DNA of 64,000 bases, taken from the NCBI GenBank assembly GCA_003118195.1, contig BEXV01000238.1, positions 64,111-128,110 on the forward strand, in the 5' to 3' direction. Positions 59,053 through 64,000 of the stretch are shown piece by piece. Made by a program: the position numbers and the translations under genes. The notes under the pieces are model-generated. The model ran no database searches, had not been told where the DNA came from, and saw nothing but the letters and a program-made list of their open reading frames with translations. The stretch comes from Hemicentrotus pulcherrimus. Its lineage: Eukaryota > Echinodermata > Echinoidea > Camarodonta > Strongylocentrotidae. Numbering within the stretch: position 1 is the first letter of the stretch; each line of letters begins with the position of its first letter.

Positions 59053-59501
59053 CATCAGTCACACAAACGAGACCAACACAAGACCGACACCGACAAAAGA
59101 TCGACAACATAAACCTAAAACACACCGACACCAGACTGACAACAGGCCGACAACAGACAGACAACAGGCCGATAACAGAACGGCAACAAACCGACAGCAG
59201 ACCGACAACAGACCGACACCACACCGACAGCACACCGACAACACACCGACAACGACACCAGACCGAGAATAGACCCACAACAGACCTACAACAGACCGAC
59301 ACCAGACCCACAATAGACCCACAACAGACCTACAACAGACCGACGCCAGACCCACAACAGACCCACAACAGACCCACAACAGAACCACAACAGCCTGTCG
59401 AGACCGACACCAGACCGAACAAACAATTCCATTATCCCAAATGGCAAATAATCAGATGGTTTGGGAGGCGGTGGGAAGTCGGTTTGGCGGTGCGACTGAG
59501 G
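59053..59501. repeat. Foldback element expanded into an accgacaacag minisatellite
   Basis: The left tip is catcagtcacacaaacgaga and the right tip is ggtgcgactgagg. From 59070 to 59410 there are about 30 units of 10-13 bp of the type ccgacaacaga and cccacaacaga. The right part (accagaccgaacaaac, then tcccaaatggcaaa) matches the inside of the 135-bp element at 14701-14835. Confidence 0.75.
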
Positions 59502-60744
59502 CTTTACAAAATAATGAAAGCTCAAACAAATTGCCGATCTGCACACTCGCTGGACTTTGCAATTGTAAATTTCTTCAATATTATTTTCTTGGTCCCAGCC
59601 AGCCCCCGGGTGGTTTTGCCCTTGTACTGTGCGATTTGTTCATACGCTGAACAAAAGAATCGTAGAAGCTATTTCAAAACATGAAAGGACTTATTGTGGA
59701 TATATGACGGGAGAAAAATATCAACAGTAGAAAACGAACAAAATATAGTTCACGACCCTTCACGACTAGGCTGTATAAAAAAAAAATGGTTCACGCTGTG
59801 CGTATAACTTATCAAGCAAAAGAAAGAGGAACAATAATAACAAATAACTGTAATCATATATGTTTTATTATCGTTCTTAATATTTGAATTGTGAAATCCG
59901 ACCTTATAGTTATAAATCATAAATTGTTTCGCTATCGTTTCCTTTATCTTTGTTTGTAATAGTGCAATCTGACCGTAAACGGCATGTGCATTGAAACGTT
60001 TGCATTGCCATTGATCTCTCCACGCACCCATTGATAATACAAAAGTTATTTGAGGTAGAAAACAAATATCGTCATTCACACGTTGTTCGTTAAATTTTGG
60101 ATTATCTAGCATTGCATGCAGTGCTTGGGAAATCTTTAGTTCTCAGATCGCAGACGATAAAAGATTTATGTTGTTAAATCTGATTCAATGGTGTTCCCTT
60201 GTGTTGCAACGCCCGTACTTTCATTTTGGGTGCAGGTTGGAAAACTTATTTCATATAGCGTGTTGGAACAAGTTGGTGGATGTGTATTTATTCGGTATAA
60301 GGTATATGCAAGCTGTAGTTGTTAGTGACGCCAAATGTACAGACCAACTCGAACAGTTAAACATTGATCCTTTTGATTAGCCCGGAGTACACCTTGTTTG
60401 TTATGCTCACCGTATAGATCAAGATTGCTGGATCCCATTTTCTTTCAATGGGGGATTTGGCGTAAGCGTTGACCAACTTTGTGTCAGACTTCTTCACTTG
60501 GACGAATTGCTCATTAGGGAGAAGAAATATCATCATTTTTAGGATTGACGCATCTTTTACTTGTGTTTAAAAGAAAACATTGACCGAGAGACAGAAGAGC
60601 ACCCTGAAAAGGTTGTGATACCGGTTAATAACAGTGCAAACACAGATAACATCATTTGAAGTGTTCTGGGTCAAGCGTATATACCAAAGAGCATTCTACA
60701 TTAATGATGCCTGTTCTACGATAATAGTTATCTTCAAGACCATC

Positions 60745-60759
60745 ATGGCACCTCAGTCG
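60745..60759 (+). CDS. Possible first coding exon of SLC2A-like gene
   Basis: ATG in a strong start context (A at -3, G at +4: accatcatgg) is followed by four codons (MAPQS) and a good donor, gtaagata, in phase 0. The TM1 exon at 62844 begins in phase 0, so the two join without a break and give the short cytoplasmic N-terminus that is usual in GLUT proteins. The evidence is only context, donor and phase; another first exon is possible. Confidence 0.4.
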
Positions 60760-62843
60760 GTAAGATACAATCGTAGATATTAATATCTTTATATTTTAAT
60801 AATTATGTCAAGGTAATGCTTTCTTCATGCAGAGGAGTTTAAATGCAGTTCTCTTAAAATAATAATAACAATAATAATAATGTCTTGTTTACCCAGAGGG
60901 CCCTGCAATCGTATATACAAGGGATCACTTGATTTAGACTTCTGGTTATATAGAGTTGATGCCACTCCAAATTAGAGTTCGAATTACTCTTTTTGCGAGT
61001 GGATTCCACTAATTTAAACATGGATTTCCACTCCAAACGAAGTGATTTCCTAATCTTGACTCCTCGAAATGTTTGTTTTTCACTCATGTAGTATATTGAG
61101 AGAGTAAACGAAAGTAGCAGGAGCATTCATCAACTTTGTGACAACGTACTTGATATAAATTATAATATTGTATATCTTAGTGGAAACTTTGTCTCAAAAA
61201 GCCATCATTAAGTTCCCCTTTTTCATTTCGTTTTGATACAGTGAAACATTTTGTAAAACATAATCTTCACTGTAACACTATCTAAAAGTTGCTGGAATAT
61301 TAGGGAGAGGAGATTGAGGCATTTTATGTCATTATAACGATGCGATTATGTTTGTTTATAACCATTCATCCCGTTCGCGTAAGAATCATACTACTTTTAT
61401 CAAATTGCATCGCATTGATCGGTAAATAAAGAATTAATCAAATTACAAATGAGGATACACATAATGAAGTTTAGATATTGACTATTGTCATTGAAAATAC
61501 AGAACTGGTGAGATTCAGTATAGTCTGCAATTATTCATCCCATCAAATTTCTTGTAAGAATCATACTAATTTGATCAGATCATCACACCAACAATACATC
61601 GCAAAATGCATGTGTTGTTATAGGCCTATCCCACGCACTTATACGGCGGAGGTTACTACAATTCTAATCACGGTATATCATATTTACTCTGTATGTATAA
61701 AATCTTTAGACTATTTACTTTTGATAACGAAAGCAGTGCGATGGCTGATGTCATTAACTTTATTTATAATTCTTTCTTTGCTCTAAACCTCGCAGGGTTC
61801 ATCATTTGTAGTCTCACTGTCTGCCCGGTGTTCCGGAATTAAGACTATTGTTATATTGTTTGATTTTGCTTCCACGCGTTGTGCACTTTTAGAGTAAAGT
61901 GCAATTCACCGAGATGCGCAAAATCCGGCGCTTAAAGGCGGACCATTATCTTAAAAAGCATTGGTATATATATTTTTTTCAGTTTCATTTAGTTTCCCTC
62001 TATTTATTCCTGTTTTTACACGAGCGTAAGCTTAGTGCTTAGTTTTTATATAACCATTTGCCTTTATTGGTACGTGTTTTAATCTAAAAGCAAACAGAAA
62101 AATGCGCAATTCACCGAAACGCGGCTTACAGGCGATTCATTATCTAAAAAAGCATCCGGTATATTTCTTTTCAATTCCATTTAGTTTTCCTCTATTTATT
62201 CCTGTTTGTTCATGAGCGGAAGCTAAGATCTTAGTTGTTCTATTATCATAATCTTGTGCACGTGTTGTAATGTAAAAGCAAACAGAAAACTGCACAAATA
62301 CATTTTGCCTCGCAGTTAAGGGAGTGGGGTAATTTAATGCTAATGATGTAATTAATTTATATCATGTCAATATTGGAGTATCGGAAGATGAATGTTCTTT
62401 GAAGAGAAGCACTGAATCATGAGACATACATCTGTATACGATCTTTCAATTTCGTGTTCTGAAAAAAAAGAAGGTAAATTCATTTAATACGGTTCATTCG
62501 TATAATAATCTTTTACGACATTTTGCTGGCTATATATAGGCTGCATACCTTCGTCTTGAATCGTCTAATCTACTCTTTCTTTTCTTTTACTTTATTCTTC
62601 AATTTTTCGTTCTGCCCCCCCCCCCCTCTCTTTCTTCTTCTATATCTCTCTCCATTCGATGTATTCTGATTTCTCCTCTCTCCGTCTCTCTCTCTCTCTC
62701 ATTCTTATTTATTCTAATTCGCATGGATTCTTCTTTCTGTATCACCACCCTCAGCAATTTGTTCTCTTTCTTCTTAAATACTTTTTTTTTTCCACAAAAT
62801 TTCATAGCAAAAGTGAATAAACAATTTTGTACTTTTGGTGCAG
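60760..62843 (+). other. First intron of the SLC2A-like gene (inferred)
   Basis: It contains a (taa)n run at 60858-60882, the 205-bp tandem duplication at 61901-62297 and a pyrimidine-rich stretch at 62590-62705. No exon-like sequence is seen. Confidence 0.45.
61901..62297. repeat. 205-bp tandem duplication, diverged
   Basis: Phrases gcaattcaccgagatgcgca, ctctatttattcctgttt, cgagcgtaagct and aaaagcaaacagaaaa recur with 205-bp spacing (61901 and 62106). The sequence just before 61901 (cgcgttgtgcacttttag) looks like the end of a third, older unit. Confidence 0.8.
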
Positions 62844-62942
62844 GACTTCTCTGTGTGGTTTGTGCTAACCGTTTGTACACTGGTCATCGGGTCTTCGATG
62901 ACGAGTGGATATCACTACGGAGTTATCACTGGGCCCTCACAG
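62844..62942 (+). CDS. SLC2A (GLUT) family exon: transmembrane segment 1
   Basis: The acceptor is tttggtgcag and the donor is gtaagggg. The 33 codons read DFSVWFVLTVCTLVIGSSMT and SGYHYGVITGPSQ: a hydrophobic segment followed by GYHYGVITGPSQ, which matches the TM1 end of facilitated hexose transporters (GYNTGVINAPQK in GLUT1). These proteins move hexoses across the plasma membrane with twelve membrane segments. The exon is in phase 0 at both ends. I cannot assign a GLUT class from two exons. Confidence 0.85.
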
Positions 62943-63027
62943 GTAAGGGGAACTTAAGGGAGGAAAGGTGGGATAGGGAAGTGAGGGATCGAGGGAGGAG
63001 AGGGGAGGGAAGGAGAGCGGGAGGAGA

Positions 63028-63031
63028 AGAA

Positions 63032-63063
<32 letters not shown>

Positions 63064-63090
63064 GAAGAGAGAGAGAGAGAGAGAGAGAGC
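63028..63090. repeat. (GA)n microsatellite
   Basis: Two ga runs separated by aaagacaggaa. Confidence 0.9.
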
Positions 63091-63140
63091 GGGTGGACAT
63101 AGTGAGGAAAAAATCGTAGGAAAACAAAAAAATTACGAAA

Positions 63141-63605
63141 TGACGATGATGATGATGACAATGGTGGTGGTGGTAGTGATGATGAAGATGATGACGGTGG
63201 TGGTGGTGTTGGTGACGATGATGGTTATTATGATGGGGATGATGATGTTGTTTCTAGTGATGATTATGGTGGTGGTAGTGATGATGGTCATGGTAAGGAG
63301 GATGATGATGGTGGTGGTGGTGGTGGTGGTGGTGGTGGTGATGTAGGTGTAGGTTGTGGTGGTGATGATGATGATGGTGGTGGTGGTGGTGGTGGTGGTG
63401 GTGATGATGATGATGATGATGACGATGATGGTGTTGGTGATGGTGGTAGGATGGTGGTAGTAGGTGAAGGTTGCGGTGGTGATGATGGTGGTGGTGGTGG
63501 TGGTGATGATGATGATGACGATGATGGTGTTTTTGATGATGGTCGTGGTGGTGGTGGTGGTGGTGGTGGTGGTAGTGGTGGTGGTGGTAGTGATGATGAT
63601 AATGA
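63141..63605. repeat. ggt/gat triplet array
   Basis: Mixed ggt, gat and gac triplets over about 460 bp, with blocks of pure ggt. Confidence 0.9.
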
Positions 63606-63796
63606 CGATCATCATGGTTTTAGAGGTGCGATGGGGATGATGATGAAAATGAAGAAGAAATTCGTGGAAGGAAAATAGACGGATTAATTCCTTGACAGGT
63701 TAATTTTCCATTGTGGCGATATCCCCCATGCGTTTTCTTTTTGTTGATGTTTTCTTTACCATTTTCTTAACTAATCCTTGTTATTTCCTTGACCAG

Positions 63797-63957
63797 TTTG
63801 TGAAGGAGTTTTACAATCAGACCAACGTATTTCGCTATGGCTCATCGTTGGATGAATAAGGAGAGGTTTGGCTGTGGGCTGCGACTATAACAGTGTTCTG
63901 CGTCGGGAGAGTTGTGGGTGCCTTCGCTGGGGCAAAGTGGTCAAAGAAATTCGGCAG
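63797..63957 (+). CDS. SLC2A (GLUT) family exon: first outer loop and TM2, with in-frame stop
   Basis: The acceptor is ttccttgaccag and the donor is gtgagtca. It reads FVKEFYNQTNVFRYGSSLDE, then TAA at 63857-63859, then GEVWLWAATITVFCVGRVVG and AFAGAKWSKKFGR. EFYNQT is the N-glycosylation loop as in GLUT1 (EFYNQTWVHRYG). The TM2 part ends in KKFGR, as GLUTs end in N-R/K-FGR. The frame is right on both sides of the TAA, so the stop is a base change inside an otherwise normal exon. The gene continues beyond the window. Confidence 0.85.
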
Positions 63958-64000
63958 GTGAGTCAGCTCTTATTTGGAAGGATGTGGCCTTTATCTAGGC

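Larger units (their letters stand above)
57491..60744. other. Intergenic stretch between FARP and the SLC2A-like gene
   Basis: It contains purine-rich (gaaa/gaga) sequence at 57570-57860 and 58110-58180, MITE-B copy 4, and the expanded foldback element with minisatellite at 59053-59501. The promoter of the SLC2A-like gene should lie toward its right end, but I see no convincing TATA box. Confidence 0.6.
62943..63796 (+). other. Intron of SLC2A-like gene filled with simple repeats
   Basis: A (ga)n block at 63028-63090 is followed by a ggt/gat triplet array at 63141-63605. The array is like that in the FARP intron at 46710. The long frames across it are by-products. Confidence 0.85.

Noticed and set aside
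59070..59410. Array of short regular repeats that could suggest a CRISPR
   Set aside because: Units are 10-13 bp and contiguous without unique spacers, in an animal gene context.
59009..59684. Frames of 100-215 codons across the accgacaacag array
   Set aside because: Open frames exist in several registers on both strands because the repeat lacks stop codons. No non-repeat coding part supports them.
63133..63678. Thr/Ile-rich and Gly/Asp-rich frames
   Set aside because: By-products of the ggt/gat array in the SLC2A-like intron.

Overview
The window is animal genomic DNA: genes in pieces with GT-AG introns of up to about 15 kb, AT-rich non-coding sequence, many short inverted-repeat elements (MITEs), microsatellites and two assembly gaps of N (10613-10874, 51645-51877). 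The repeats (TTAA-flanked MITEs, a tRNA-derived type with 'agcgctttaaagac'-like ends, frequent acatgta runs) and the level of protein divergence from vertebrates suggest a marine invertebrate deuterostome. An echinoderm such as a sea urchin is my best guess, but that is inference.

From 401 to 52212 (+) runs the 3' part of one gene, a clear orthologue of vertebrate FARP1/FARP2 (FERM domain, Dbl-homology RhoGEF domain, two PH domains). I placed every exon by acceptor/donor dinucleotides and by phase. Seven exons (401-23720) encode the end of FERM lobe F1, lobes F2 and F3, and the FERM-adjacent segment. A very long exon starting at 24419 encodes an acidic, Ser-rich linker. A short linker exon follows at 40487-40599. 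Exons at 42258-46673 encode the DH domain, 47374-48693 PH1, 50135-50298 the inter-PH linker, and 50764-52212 PH2 and the stop. The first FERM exons lie upstream of the window. A long 3' UTR probably follows, perhaps to about 57.3-57.5 kb.

The most interesting point is the linker exon. Its frame stays open and coding-like from 24419 to 27089 but is cut by two in-frame stops, TAG at 25647 and TAA at 25773. A donor in the right phase (25294) would splice before the stops straight to 40487 and give a full-length protein. Reading to the first stop would give a FERM-plus-linker protein with no GEF domain. Beyond the stops lies a canonical PP1-docking motif (KRVSF).

At the right edge (60745-63957, +) begins a second gene, a facilitated sugar transporter of the SLC2A (GLUT) family. 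It has a likely tiny first coding exon, a clear TM1 exon and a clear TM2 exon. The TM2 exon also carries an in-frame TAA.

The introns hold at least six families of non-autonomous inverted-repeat elements, several local tandem duplications (50, 80, 129, 138 and 205 bp units), a minisatellite that appears to have grown inside one MITE copy, and two near-perfect foldback sequences. I see no CRISPR array, no prokaryotic genes, no intact transposase or reverse transcriptase, and no convincing tRNA or rRNA gene.
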